Assembly (NCBI RefSeq): GCF_024763615.1
Contig: NC_077223.1
Span: 19,902,001-19,966,000, forward strand
Origin: Phlebotomus papatasi
Lineage: Eukaryota > Arthropoda > Insecta > Diptera > Psychodidae
Direction: 5' to 3'
DNA: 64,000 bases
Shown: positions 11,191 through 21,969 of the stretch, in pieces
Position numbering within the stretch: the stretch's first letter is position 1
How the letters are laid out: the number at the start of each line of letters is the position of its first letter
Program-made: the position numbers and the translations under genes
Notes under the pieces: model-generated
Databases searched by the model: none
The model's input: only the letters and a program-made list of their open reading frames with translations
What the model was told of the DNA's origin: nothing

Positions 11191-12275
11191 GTATTCAATA
11201 ATTAACTTATCGCTTATATGTTGTAGATGTTGTAGAATCTTGTACATAGTCTTCCTCTAGAGGTTGATTAATAGCGCTAAGACGGCGATAGATGTAAGGG
11301 CTGTCAGAAATATAATAAATAATAAATACAGACTCAAACATGAAGACCGGAACTTGAAGTTTCTTAAGAATTGTTCTCTGTCTTTATGTAGCAAACTAAA
11401 CCGTAAGGATTAAGTTTTGCAAAAGTTTGTCAAGAAATAATTACTTAAGTTGTGAAATATCGAAAATAGATATGTCATCTTCGCACTGAATGATTCAATA
11501 TAAACTCAATCAATAACTTAGCCAACTTTTAGAGCGTATATACTCTCTTCTTTCTCCCATCTGTGAAGTCTCAAATTTGTGGTGATAACCGCACTAAAGA
11601 CTTAAATGGACAGTGAATGTACATTGAAATTTAATGATAATTTTTATCGCCCATCGTGTCTACATTCTTCATTATTGTTGTTTGAATTATTTAAATCAGT
11701 CAAATACCAACCCATCTTCCTTTTTGTTGTTGTTAGCTCTTGTACCGGAAATTTTCACTCAATGCTATACAACATTTTCCATCCATCCCCGCCTCGCGCA
11801 GAGATTGTTGGAAAATTCAGAGAGGATGAAACGATGTATATGAGGGAAATAGACGCAAATATACAGAAAAGTCTGAGCTTCCGCTTTTTTTTTAGCTTTT
11901 CGGCGAAGAGCACATCAAGGGAAGAAGCGCGACTGAAGAAGGGATTGTTGTACTCTTGAGTAATTCTTAATGACAGTTAAAATTTCGCATAACATGCTTT
12001 TGAAGTACCAAATGAAAACATTATGCTTTCACTGTGGATTTTCGTTCGCATATTTTGTGAATGAATAAACACAGGGTGAATCTCCTGATATAGAGATGTC
12101 CTTCAGAAACTACCATACAGTGTCTTTTATACAGAAGAGAAGAGTTTGGTTTGGGGCAAAATTAAAGCCATAAGTACGTTACATTGAATGATTAGAATCG
12201 AGATAATAGAATCAATTTACCCGACAAAGGCTAATACGGTCATCATCACGGATAAGTTTATGAGTTTAGAGTTTA
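11191..12275. other. Intron sequence with an unassigned 117-codon frame
   Basis: An open frame at 11606-11959 (plus) overlaps another at 11634-11843. I recognise no domain. No transposon ends were found. Confidence 0.45.
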
Positions 12276-13442
12276 CAGTGCCGGACAAAATTGTACCAAT
12301 AATGTTTCAAAATTCTCTGTAAAGGATTTAATATCTCAAGATCTAATTTATATTTTGACTGAAACTTTTTTCTTAGAGAGTTTTATTATAAAGCTACAAA
12401 TTGTGCCTTATTAGAATTTTTTAGGAGAAGGACTAATATTTTTGTAGAGCTTTTTAAGAAAAGGATGCATTGGTAAAATTTTGTCACTTGTACCTAAACG
12501 CTACTTTTTTGTTCAAAATTTTTATTTTATGAACTATTTACGTAAAAAGGAATTTAATATAATGACTGGTAAAGCAGGGAAAGAGAACGAAATGTAAAAG
12601 AAAATAAAACAGTTTTCAACTAAATTTACAATTCGTCAATTAAACCGACATTTCTTAAGATTTTTCAATATATTTTCGATTCCAGGTGGTTATTTTACAT
12701 ATTTTCGCACTATGTTAAATATTTCCATGGTCTTACAGCCCTATCGTTCGATTTTGCTATTAAACTTTATCATACTGCATCAGTTCGTAAAATCTTTATA
12801 AATAATTTTGCTGGTTTTTTGTCTATACAAGGTATATAGGCTATTCAGCCGGGTAATTCATGGCTTAGTTATCATACTCTGAAGCTGATGTTGCTTAGAA
12901 TATCGATTTTGATTAGTTTGAAAGGATATCTAATAGTTTAGACCTCGCCGAACGCGATTTTTTCGCCCAAATACAACAATAAATGGTAAAAAACTGTGAC
13001 TTGATTCCGGATTTGATAGTCTTATCACTGAATCACGTCTAGATACCTAGTTTGATTTCTGTGATATGGCCTACGTCATGTTTTGCAGTCATTTTGTTGG
13101 ATCAAAACCCGTTATTGATACACTTTTTCATATAAGAGCGTATTTTACTCAAATATACCATTACTTAAGTTGTAAGTGAAAAACTTCCGGAAGTGTTCAT
13201 GCAAAATGCATTAATAACAGCCGGAAGTCATTATATTAAATTCCTTTTTACGTAAATAGTTCATCAAATAAATTTTTAGAACAAAAAGTAGCGTATAAAA
13301 ATTCTAATAAGGCACAATTCGTAGCCTTATAAAAAAGCTCTCTAAGAAAAAAAAAGTTTCAGCCAAAATATAAATTAGATCTTGAGATATTAAATCCTTT
13401 ACAGAGAATTTTGATACATTGCTACAATTTGGTCCGGCATTG
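12276..13442. mobile_element. TE-V, Tc1/mariner-like element with about 300-bp inverted arms
   Basis: Starts CAGTGCCGGACAAAATTGTA and ends with the inverse of CAATGCCGGACCAAATTGTA, flanked by TA (12274-12275, 13443-13444). The left arm 12276-12570 pairs with 13150-13442, including TTAATATCTCAAGATCTAAT, GTGCCTTATTAGAATTTT and TATTTACGTAAAAAGGAATT. No transposase frame was seen, so it is non-autonomous. Assignment to Tc1/mariner rests on the TA duplication and end motif. Confidence 0.85.
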
Positions 13443-13545
13443 TATATCGAGAGTTCCATTCCATTATATTCTAAGTTAATTTGCAATAGTTTGCTTGCAT
13501 GTCTAGACCCACGGCATTAGGTCGCGAAAAAGTCATTTATGCCTA

Positions 13546-14559
13546 GAGTAAAGGCTCATAATTTGGTCCAGTCTGCTTATAAGCATCGATGTTCCAAGTT
13601 TGAAGTGCGATATTTTCGATACTAATTTACTTTTTTTATTACTCTCTTTTCAGAAGGGTTGTATAGAAACTTAGCAAGCTATTTATCGTCTTATTTTTAC
13701 TAAAGTTAGTTTTAAAACGTTTAAAAATGAATTGATATGTAGACGTGAATTTGACTCTTATTTTGGACAACTTGGTTATTAATTTGGACAACTTGGCTGT
13801 AAATATGGACAGCTAATCTGCCTCAACAGGATGCCCATTGTTCTTCATTTCCAAAACCAATCTTACCAAGTCCTCTTCCTATTCATGTAAGGGAAACGTA
13901 GAGTGTCACAAGAAGCGCGGAAACTTTCGCTCATTCCCTGGTCTTTCCGGGAGCCTTTCAAGGCTTTTCTCGCTACATCTCATTAGTAGAGATGATGCTC
14001 CTTTGTTTCTCCAGGCATTTGTCCAACCTAGTCATCACAAAAGCTAAAACTTCACGAAATTTCGTGAAAAAAACACCTGTCCAAAATAAGGAGTATCATA
14101 TCACTGGTCAATGTCTTAGAAAATTTCCCATTTTTCACATGAAAAATATAATTCACATGGCAAATCTCACTTCAGGTCAAATGTACAAATCACTACTAAC
14201 GTGAATCAACACAATATTCAATGAATATTCAATAATATCACTCAAAAAAAACGAAGAAACATTGTTAGTACTTCACCACAGCTAAATAAGACTGAAGTAA
14301 ACACAAAGTTCTGTCATATTTCTCGTAAGCAATTGCTTAAACCGAATTTTCAACAAAGAAATTTTAACTCAAATCATATTCAAAATTTAACGTATTTAGT
14401 GTTAAAATCTTCCAAAAAGAACAAATATTTAGATAGAATTCATTATTCATAAAATATTGGAATAAAAATCCATAATTTTAAACAATTTATTTTTAGTGTC
14501 CAATTTTAGCCTCAAAGTGTCCAAAATAAGAAACTGGACAAAATTATGAGCCTTTCCCC
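13546..14559. mobile_element. TE-G element, full-length copy (about 1.0 kb)
   Basis: Bounded by TA. The left end is diverged (GAGTAAAGGCTCATAATTTGG); the right end is the inverse of GGGGAAAGGCTCATAATTTT. The interior contains TTTGGACAACTTGG repeats, a CTTTCCGGGA...CTCGCTACATCTC core, and TTATTTTGGACAC repeats near the right end. A close relative is at 44191-45255. Confidence 0.88.
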
Positions 14560-14643
14560 TAAATGGCTAAATGTGTTTTATTTAGTATATTCTCAGGAAA
14601 ATGACTAAAATTTTACTAATTTGATAATATCATTGAGGTCAGC

Positions 14644-14830
14644 TATACCACCGTCGCATTGGATTAAGATTCAATTGATCAAAATCGGTTGTAATTGATC
14701 AAATGCGGATGTAATTAGTCAAAAGCGGTGCAAATGGCCTCAATGATGCTATTTATACCGAAAATTGTGATTGAATTGTCCCAAAATCTGATTTTTAGAC
14801 AATTCAATCTCAATCCAATGTGGCGGTATA
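14644..14830. mobile_element. TE-T small MITE
   Basis: The inverted ends TATACCACCGTCGCATTGGA and its counterpart (TCCAATGTGGCGGTATA) enclose a 187-bp unit. Direct repeats of GTAATT(G/A)(A/G)TCAAA lie inside the left arm. Confidence 0.75.
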
Positions 14831-15066
14831 AAAGGTTTTATTGTTTACGCGGGCGGTATCAATGTTTTTCGTGCGCCACATTAACAATACAACACTGTTT
14901 TCTGTTAGAGGATTGCCCTTTATATAGACCAGGAAATTGGAAATATCCCTTGAATCAGGTGCCCTATGTGCACTGGAACAGATGGTACTGCAGCCAAAAG
15001 CTCATGATGATGCAGTTGACAAACAGGACGGCCTTATGCTTCGTATGCGTGGTAGCCTCCTCGACT
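14831..15066 (+). other. Unassigned open frame segment
   Basis: A 122-codon frame at 14728-15096 begins inside TE-T and ends inside TE-W, so it is unlikely to be a gene as drawn. Only its middle is not repeat-derived, and it has no recognisable motif. Confidence 0.35.
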
Positions 15067-15067
15067 A

Positions 15068-15336
15068 GGAAAGCCCAAGAAGCATTTTTTTCTTAATGTA
15101 GTCTTGTAGAATTCCCTAAGTAAGGCACTATAGAACTAAAAATCTTTTTATGTGCTTATAACGCTCTTGGTTCCATCACTGAGATTACTATAAGTAAAGT
15201 GGCGCACTCTTAAGGATCTTAAGAGCTTCTATAAGAATTTCAACAGAAAATTATCACTTTAAGTCTTTTAAAAGTGCACTAAAAGACTTGTCTAATACTT
15301 GGTTCTATAAGGCAGCTATTTTGCTTCTTGGGAGGG
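15068..15336. mobile_element. TE-W candidate MITE
   Basis: The ends CCCAAGAAGCA and TGCTTCTTGGG are exact inverses 269 bp apart. Shared words GGCACTATAGAAC and GTTCTATAAGG occur further in. Only one copy is in the window and no target duplication could be fixed. Confidence 0.5.
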
Positions 15337-15339
15337 GGC

Positions 15340-16378
15340 AATGTGCTCTAGACTGATCCTAGAGAGCTACACAGATCTTCGCTAATTATTTCTCGAGAAT
15401 TGTCTCATTGAATCCTCTCGTTCAGGTAATAGGGTCAAGAGCTTTGGTATCTCTTCTCCTATGACTAGGGAAAGAGCATTAAATTATGTTGTGTTTCTTG
15501 GAAGAGAGAACGAGAGAAGTTCAGTCTACTTCAGTAGTGACTATGGTTACGCCTTTAATGTTCAAAATTGTAAGCTTGAGTGCCAATGGGAACCAAGAAA
15601 GAAGGAAAAAGCCTTGGCACTTCCCGAAAGACAGTGCAGTATTCCATTCCCAGCTTAATCCTAAATAATTGCCCGATGCAATAGCTAGCACTGACACTGC
15701 TCGTGGAGACGAGATTGGATACCAATGGTGCTCTTTCAATGGATAGCCCAATCAGAACCATTCAATCCATTCAATCCGTTCATTGAGCATAAGTCGCATT
15801 AAACTCCTCACTCAAAGCTATTGTTCGCTTCTTTTGATCCTTAGATTCCAATGTATCGTCCTCAATGTTACTCGTAAGCATTTTACCATTTATGTATATA
15901 AATATCTAAATTGCATGTCTTTCCATTGCGTTTTAACTACGCAATTCTGTGTATCAGTTTTGGTGATTATTGTTAATAAATTAGCATGACAAAAATACTG
16001 CACTTCAAATCGCACCGTACAGAAAATTACTTATAAAAAATTATGGCTCTTGCGCATTATTGTGTATTATAAATCAATTGAATTGATAGATTTTCACTAA
16101 TTTATTGACGAAGCGTACAATAACATGGTCTTCAAGAACCCATTTAAATATGCTAAAACAGCAGAATATACTTGCTTATTAAATTAAAATATAATTTGAA
16201 TTGAATAATGGAACATGTTTAAGTAGTTCATTAATTTTATGTTTTTTGCAGTCGGACAAACAGCCTCTTGAACCAATTATTTTTTATGCGTAATTTATAT
16301 TTGTGGTCAAAGAGTAGAATAAAAACAGTGGATTTAGTGATGTGATAAGCTTGTAGAAGTGAGGAGTATCGGGAATAA
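15340..16378. other. Intron sequence, nothing recognised
   Basis: Several overlapping short frames at 15461-15761 on both strands and 15783-15989 (plus) lack motifs. No repeat match was seen. Confidence 0.45.
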
Positions 16379-17503
16379 TGGTGCTATTCCATTGCAAAAT
16401 GAAAAAGGGAAATCTTCTAAACATTGTTTTTGCATTTTACTGTTCTCAAACTCAAGTGCTTCTGCATTATCGATTTTTCTTTGTGGTTTCTGTCTCAACT
16501 GTTTTCCCTAGTCCTCATCATGTGCCAAAACGGTTTTAAGCCATCAAATAGGGTGGATTAACCACTTATCGCAACTTTTAGGAAAATGTGAAATTAATTT
16601 GATTAAAAGTTTTGAACGCTTATTATAAGATAACTCAAATTTGACACAAAGTTATTGAGATGTATTAGCTCCAGATTCGTCAAAAAATAATAAACCAATT
16701 TAACGCTCGACTACACAAAAAAACTGATTTTTATTAACAATACAAAAATAACCTCTCAGTCGCCACTCTTTACCACCTTTCGCCAGTCTTTTAACCACTT
16801 CTCGCCACCCACTTGAAAAGTCCAAACTCAATTATTTTGGGCAATATTATGCAAAGAATATATTCAGCACTTCTTTTTTTCTCATGATCACCTTATTATT
16901 ACACACTTTAAATGAATTTTCCCCGCTTTTAATTGGGAAATCAAATTATTAAACTCTTGCATAAAGTAAACAAAGCAGATTTGACAACTGAGAATCTACG
17001 AAGTGCAGTTAGTGTCGCCTATTGAAAAGCAATGACGACAGGTGGTAAAATCAATTCAAAACATTAGCATTTTCCGCCATGCCTCATTTTTTTCATAAAA
17101 ATAATATAAAATGAAATATTAATTAATTATAAATACAAATGTTATGTATTCTACAAATGCAATTGAATATTCAAAAGATAGATTATTTATCCAAAAACGT
17201 AAATTTTGTTCGATTAAAATTTGATGGCACTTTTTATATTTGGTAAGAAATATTGGATCCGATGCACTTGCTTAAAATATTGCTCTAAAAAATGCTCAAA
17301 ATCTTAATCTAAAACGAATATAATTATTATTTCTCAACAATATACGTAGCAGAAATAAAAAAGCGATTTCAATATAAGTGGCTAGTAATGGGACACTACT
17401 GGCGAGAATTGGTGATTCCACCCTAGTAGAACCTAGGAACCAATACAAATAAAACATATTTACTTAAAAGAATTTGAGAATAGTCATGAACTAAAAAAAT
17501 GAC
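16379..17503. mobile_element. TE-I foldback interrupted by TE-L
   Basis: The left part starts TGGTGCTATTCCATTG and runs through CTTCTGCATTATCGATTTT. After the TE-L insertion the right part resumes with AGGAACCAATACAAATAAAA and GAGAATAGTCATGAACTAAAA, matching the order in the 9130-9354 copy. The right terminus is degraded. Confidence 0.65.
16551..17423. mobile_element. TE-L element copy 1 (873 bp)
   Basis: Flanked by TA, starting GGGTGGATTAACCACTTATC and ending with the inverse of GGGTGGAATCACCAATTCTC. The interior has clustered CGCCA(C/G)T and TTCTCGCCACCCACTTGAAA words, also present in the copy at 29993-30912. It contains no coding frame of note. Confidence 0.87.
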
Positions 17504-17618
17504 CAGAAGAAGGATGTCGTGTGTAAGAAATGGTTATGCCAGACAATGTCAGAGTTATTCACAATAAATAATCTCATGCACCATCTGAATCAAGCAAAGG
17601 CTCGCAAGTGTGTCCAGG

Positions 17619-17969
17619 AGGGGAATTCTGTAACGCTCTGGCAATGCCATATGACAAATTGGGTTTGAATATCAGGAGAGCTTTTTCGAAAATGCGATTC
17701 TGTAGCCGTGACATTGGCATTTCAGCTCACGTGACATTGTCAGAAGTCACATATTTGAGATTTCTGGCAATTCAAATGACAATGAATTTGGTTAAACAAA
17801 TCAACCAAGACGTACTGTATTTTCATAAATTCATCAAGTAAAGGGATTTCATTAAAAATTCAATGAATTGCATTTTTGAACTCATATGATATGACAAAAG
17901 AAGCTCGAATGGCATTGTCAGGTTTCGAACTCACGCGTGACAATGCCACGAAAATTACAGAATTCCCCT
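17619..17969 (+). mobile_element. TE-E copy, forward
   Basis: A 351-bp copy from AGGGGAATTCTGTAACGCTC to TTACAGAATTCCCCT. The open frame at 17608-17841 is a shadow of the repeat and recurs in the 28490 copy. Confidence 0.85.
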
Positions 17970-17974
17970 ACAGC

Positions 17975-18250
17975 AGGGGAATTCCGTAATTTTAGTTGCA
18001 CGCACAGTCACACATGAGTTCGAAATCTGACAATGCGAAAGCTTTTTTCTCATATCACAATAATTCGAAAATTAAATTAATTGATTTTTTAATACACCGT
18101 TTACTTAATGATATTACTCATTGATTGATTTGTTTAATAGAATTCATTGACATTTGAAATGCTAGAAATCCCAGACTTCTGAGAATGCCACGTAAGCTGA
18201 AATGACAATATCACGTCTACAGAATCGCATTTTCGAAAAAGCTCTCCTGC
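17975..18250 (-). mobile_element. TE-E copy, reverse and truncated
   Basis: Tail-to-tail with the preceding copy, separated by five bases. It runs from AGGGGAATTCCGTAATTTTA to CTTTTTCGAAAA...GCTCTCCTGC in reverse order and stops before the terminal GCCATATGACA segment, where the next element begins. Confidence 0.75.
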
Positions 18251-18481
18251 AGGAGAATTCTGTAATGATGTGAAAATGTCATATGACAAATTAAAAAAAC
18301 AAAATTATGTGGAAAATTCGGAAAAATTAATTGAAAATCAGATTCATATTAATTACTAAGAGCTTCATAGAACTCCTCGTAATAGCAATTCGATGCTCAC
18401 TGGTGTTTAATGTTGTCCTGTTCCCAAATTTACCACGAAAATTTGTCATATGACATTGTCATATCGTTACAGAATTCCCCT
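18251..18481. mobile_element. Short TE-E derivative with its own symmetric ends
   Basis: The ends of about 42 bp are inverses: GAATTCTGTAATGATGTGA and ATGTCATATGACAAAT on the left, mirrored on the right up to CAGAATTCCCCTA. The centre is unrelated to full TE-E. A further fragment (TTTGTCATTTGGCATTGC) follows at 18485-18535. Confidence 0.7.
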
Positions 18482-18720
18482 ACTGAAATTCGAACGGAAT
18501 TTGTCATTTGGCATTGCTAGAGTGTGACAAAATTCCGCTTAAGATTGTGATAAATTGCAAGTAGTTCTAGAACGATTAATGAGCAACTTTTAAATTTTAT
18601 CTTAAAAAAAATAATGTGAATTTCGCATTGTGGATTATAGTAATGCTCACTTGCAGATTTTACTAATTTTCATAATACAATCGCAGATATCGCAGATATG
18701 ATCAATTAAGTTTGATTATT

Positions 18721-19365
18721 TTTACTGCTCGAACTCCACGGAGAGAGCAGTATATAATAATCTCTCGATTTTGAGTTATATATATATTTCGACTCCTTAC
18801 CCCCCAAGTATTTTGGTAAAAAAAAAGTTTGGAAATCTGAAGTTTAGAGTTTTTTGGCGTCACGCTGTTTGTCCGTCTGTCCATCCGGCTGTCGCCAGCT
18901 CTAGATGCGCAACGGTTAGAGATGGCGACTTGGGACCTAAGGGGACCCCCCATAAGTCGACCATGCCCCTCATTTCCCCTCACCCTTCCCCTCCAAAACC
19001 ATGTTTTTTTGGGATTGGTCGAAAACGCGTCGTGCGATTTTTTTCATTTTTTAGAGATTACCCAGGCGGACATTTCGTCCTCAGATAAAAATTCCGTTGA
19101 ATCATTCCTAATATCGATTTTTCAAAGTCAATTTCCAAGAATTTCCTATAAAACTGAACCAGTTCTAATCGATTTTGAACCGGTAATGAGCCGATTCATG
19201 TCTGATAACTAATTTTTAACTATTCTGGGGATCTTTTGAGTGATGAATCGGTTCAAATCGTTTGAAAACCGGTAAATAACGCGAAAATACTTTTGAGGTA
19301 TAGCATCTAAATCTCGAGTTCGAGCATTTAGCAAAGCCTGAGACGGTTTGCCACCCCTTTTCTAT
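18721..19365 (+). repeat. TE-P/J repeat, forward copy
   Basis: Runs from GAGAGCAGTATATAATAAT through GTTTGTCCGTCTGTCC, GGGACCTAAGGGGACC, CCCATAAGTCGACC, paired AACCGGT/AATCGGTTC motifs and CTCGAGTTCGAGCATTTAGC to CACCCCTTTT. Open frames at 18702-19212 are shadows. Confidence 0.72.
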
Positions 19366-20627
19366 CGTTATTGTTTCATTGCAGGATCTATAGGAGATTT
19401 TCTGCCTGCAAAAATTAAGCCACGCCCCTCGAGGAAGTTAAAAAATCAATTGATTGCTCTTTTAGCTTTTTTAATGAGTTCTTTTCATAAGTCTCTCTTT
19501 TGTAAATTATATGCACCATTATTGTTGCAAAACTAAGGCTAGATATTGGGACTTGTTTGCGAAAAAATAGGCGAAAAATAAAGGAGGAGTGACCTAAAAG
19601 GTAATTGCCGTGTCTGAAATAATTCATCAGTTCTTGTGAACCGTTTACGCGAAAATTCACCTTATCATCCTTACGTGATAAAATCCTATAAAATGGTACA
19701 TTTAAGAGATTTTCAGCAATAGGTGCTGATTGCTGATTTATATATAACATCAGGTATATTTCTCCGTTGGAAATTGAAAAAATAGTAGATTATTCTGCAC
19801 GCACCATCCCCAAATAGCCCATGAGAGTGAATGCTTTCAAACACGTATTTGAGCTCTTCATTGGGAAGACCCTAACATTAATAAATGCTCCCAAAGGAAA
19901 TGTTTTGTGTGGGTGGGATATATGTGAATGAAATGGAAATCTACGTAAATCACCAACATTCAATACTTCATCATGAAACGAATATAGGCAATATGTATAG
20001 CAATGTTGAGGTATCGAAAAATAAATGACCATCTCCGTAATACTTATTGGCAACCATTAATTCCATTTTCTAGTCCAATCTTTTACATTTCCCAAAATAA
20101 GATACTATATCCCAATAATAATGAGGCCAAGGGGTGATATGCCCTAGGGACGGCGTGTAGCTCAATATTGGCCTACATCTATATATCGAAATTTTTGGTG
20201 GGGTTTGAGGAAAATGAATAGATTTATGTCAGAATGGAATTGTGTACTATATCCAATGTATAAATTTCCGATTTTCTGAGTACCTAACCTGAGGAAAGAC
20301 AAGCAATATTGAATGTGTCAGTTTAAACCACTTATTTTACTAATAGTATTACATTGAAAATGAATTAGCTTATGCCGGTAGAAATCCCACCATCATTTCA
20401 TTGAGAATGGGCGGAAAAAAGCTATAAGACAAAGTAAATTGGAGACTATAATCCTTTCTTGAATTTTCCAATATATTTCTGCTTCGTTCAATTTAATTTA
20501 ATTCAATCTTTATCCACATTGAGTTGGAAAGAACATACACTGCCGATAAAAAGAATAGTAACACATATTTTATAAAAAGATGCAATTGCTCGAATTTTGG
20601 ATAAATGGAAAATATAATTAGTAATTA
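19366..20627. other. Intron sequence, nothing recognised
   Basis: Minor open frames at 19348-19536, 19415-19750 (minus) and 19790-20053 (minus) show no motif. No repeat ends were seen. Confidence 0.45.
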
Positions 20628-20880
20628 CACTGAGAAAAAAACGGGGGTGCGATTAACTTTTTTTCCTCATAACTTTAACACTTTTTAAGTGTAAAAATAT
20701 ATCAACATTTTTTAATGTTAGTTTTACACCTTTTTAAGGGTAAAATTAACATGAAAAGGGTAACTTTAACCCCTAATACACCTAAAAAGCATAATATTTA
20801 CACCGATTTTAGATCAATACTGCAGGGTAAAATTAAAATTTCCGGAATGTTATTTTAACTTTTTCGGATTTCTCTCAGTG
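20628..20880 (+). mobile_element. TE-A MITE copy 3
   Basis: A 253-bp copy with CACTGAGA/TCTCAGTG ends and TA on both sides. Very close to copies 1 and 6. Confidence 0.92.
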
Positions 20881-21141
20881 TAATCTTTTAATTAGTGTGA
20901 CAAATTGTTTTCTGGTTTTGAAATTGATCTTTTGAATAATTTCCGGATAACTTATGAATGAGTTTAAATAACCGAATTGTTGGCGCAATTTCGTATCCAA
21001 TTGTGAATGAATTGTGCCAGAATTGTCTGAATGTACAGTTCAGAACAAAGAGAACACTATTTTTTTTACCATCACTTATCGTCAACCAGTGAGAAAGTTC
21101 ACATCATCTAAAGCAAATTTATCAAAGTTAGTGAAAGTTCT

Positions 21142-21390
21142 GTGAAAATTCGTGAAAGTAAAATCGAGATTTGTTCAGGACTTCATAATGCATTGCATCA
21201 AAGAGGTCTTCAACCAGCAGCAAAGAGACGATTTATTTTGGTTATTTATCGGGATTGGGGAGTACCACTCCGTGTGAGAAGTGGAAAAAAAACTTGGTTA
21301 AATATTTTCCATCCAGAATGCATCGTTCTGGAAGTTGTGCAGATTCTTTTTTCTTTTGAAGTTATCCGATTCAGATATCAAGGCACCTAA
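21142..21390 (+). other. Unassigned 82-codon open frame
   Basis: The frame has a basic, mixed-composition peptide (for example QRGLQPAAKRRF) that I do not recognise. It lies between two TE-A copies and just upstream of a diverged tandem repeat. It may be a fragment of a mobile element or chance. No promoter or splice context was identified. Confidence 0.25.
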
Positions 21391-21640
21391 CCACTCACGC
21401 GTCAGTCACTCAGAGGTTCTTACTAGCCGCACACTCCAAATTTCCAAGTGCCTAGACACTATCAGTGAGGTTTATCAACCACACGCTCTAGGTATTTTGT
21501 GAAAACATTTGTTTGGTCCTTCGATCCGAATACCAACACCATATTTCAATATTTCAGACATCTAGTCACTCATATAAGCCACTCAGAGGTTTTTACCAAG
21601 CACACGCTCCATGTATTTTGCGTAGACACCGGTAATAGAC
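21385..21640 (+). repeat. Diverged tandem repeat of about 90-110 bp
   Basis: Words recur in the same order: (A/G)(C/G)CACTCAGAGGTT(C/T)TTAC, CACACGCTC and TATTTTG(T/C)G, in at least two and perhaps three degenerate units. Confidence 0.55.
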
Positions 21641-21732
21641 CGGTAGTCACCCTTAAAGAAGGCTTAAAAAATGGGGAAGACCTTGAACATTTTTTTTCTA
21701 AACTAAACTTTAAGTATTTTTTCCACTTTCAA

Positions 21733-21969
21733 CACTGAGAAAAAACAGGGGTGCGATTAACTTTTTTTCCTCATAACTTTAACACTTTTTTGGTATAAAA
21801 ATATATCAACATTTTTTAGTGTTGATTTTACACCTTTTTAAGGATAAAATTAACATTGTAAAGGGTAGCTATTACCACTAATACACCTAAGAAGCATAAT
21901 ATTTACACCGATTTCGGATCAATACTCCGGAATGTTATTTTAACTTTTTCGGATTTCTCTCACTCAGTG
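21733..21969 (+). mobile_element. TE-A MITE copy 4, internally shortened
   Basis: Starts CACTGAGA, ends CTCTCACTCAGTG. About 18 bp around the usual CAGGGTAAAATTAACA block are missing. Flanks are AA rather than TA, so the target duplication has decayed. Confidence 0.88.

Noticed and set aside
10895..11198. Overlapping open frames of 69-94 codons on both strands with Trp/Asn/Ile-rich peptides
   Set aside because: They come from the stop-free 11-bp satellite unit, and the three frames give versions of the same repeat.
11606..11959. 117-codon plus-strand frame
   Set aside because: No recognisable motif, low-complexity Phe/Ser-rich stretches and an overlapping alternative frame; kept only as an unassigned note.
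14728..15096. 122-codon frame
   Set aside because: It starts inside TE-T and ends inside TE-W, and I recognise no domain.
21142..21390. Possible small gene between two TE-A copies
   Set aside because: No recognisable domain, no splice or promoter context; listed as unassigned with low confidence rather than claimed.
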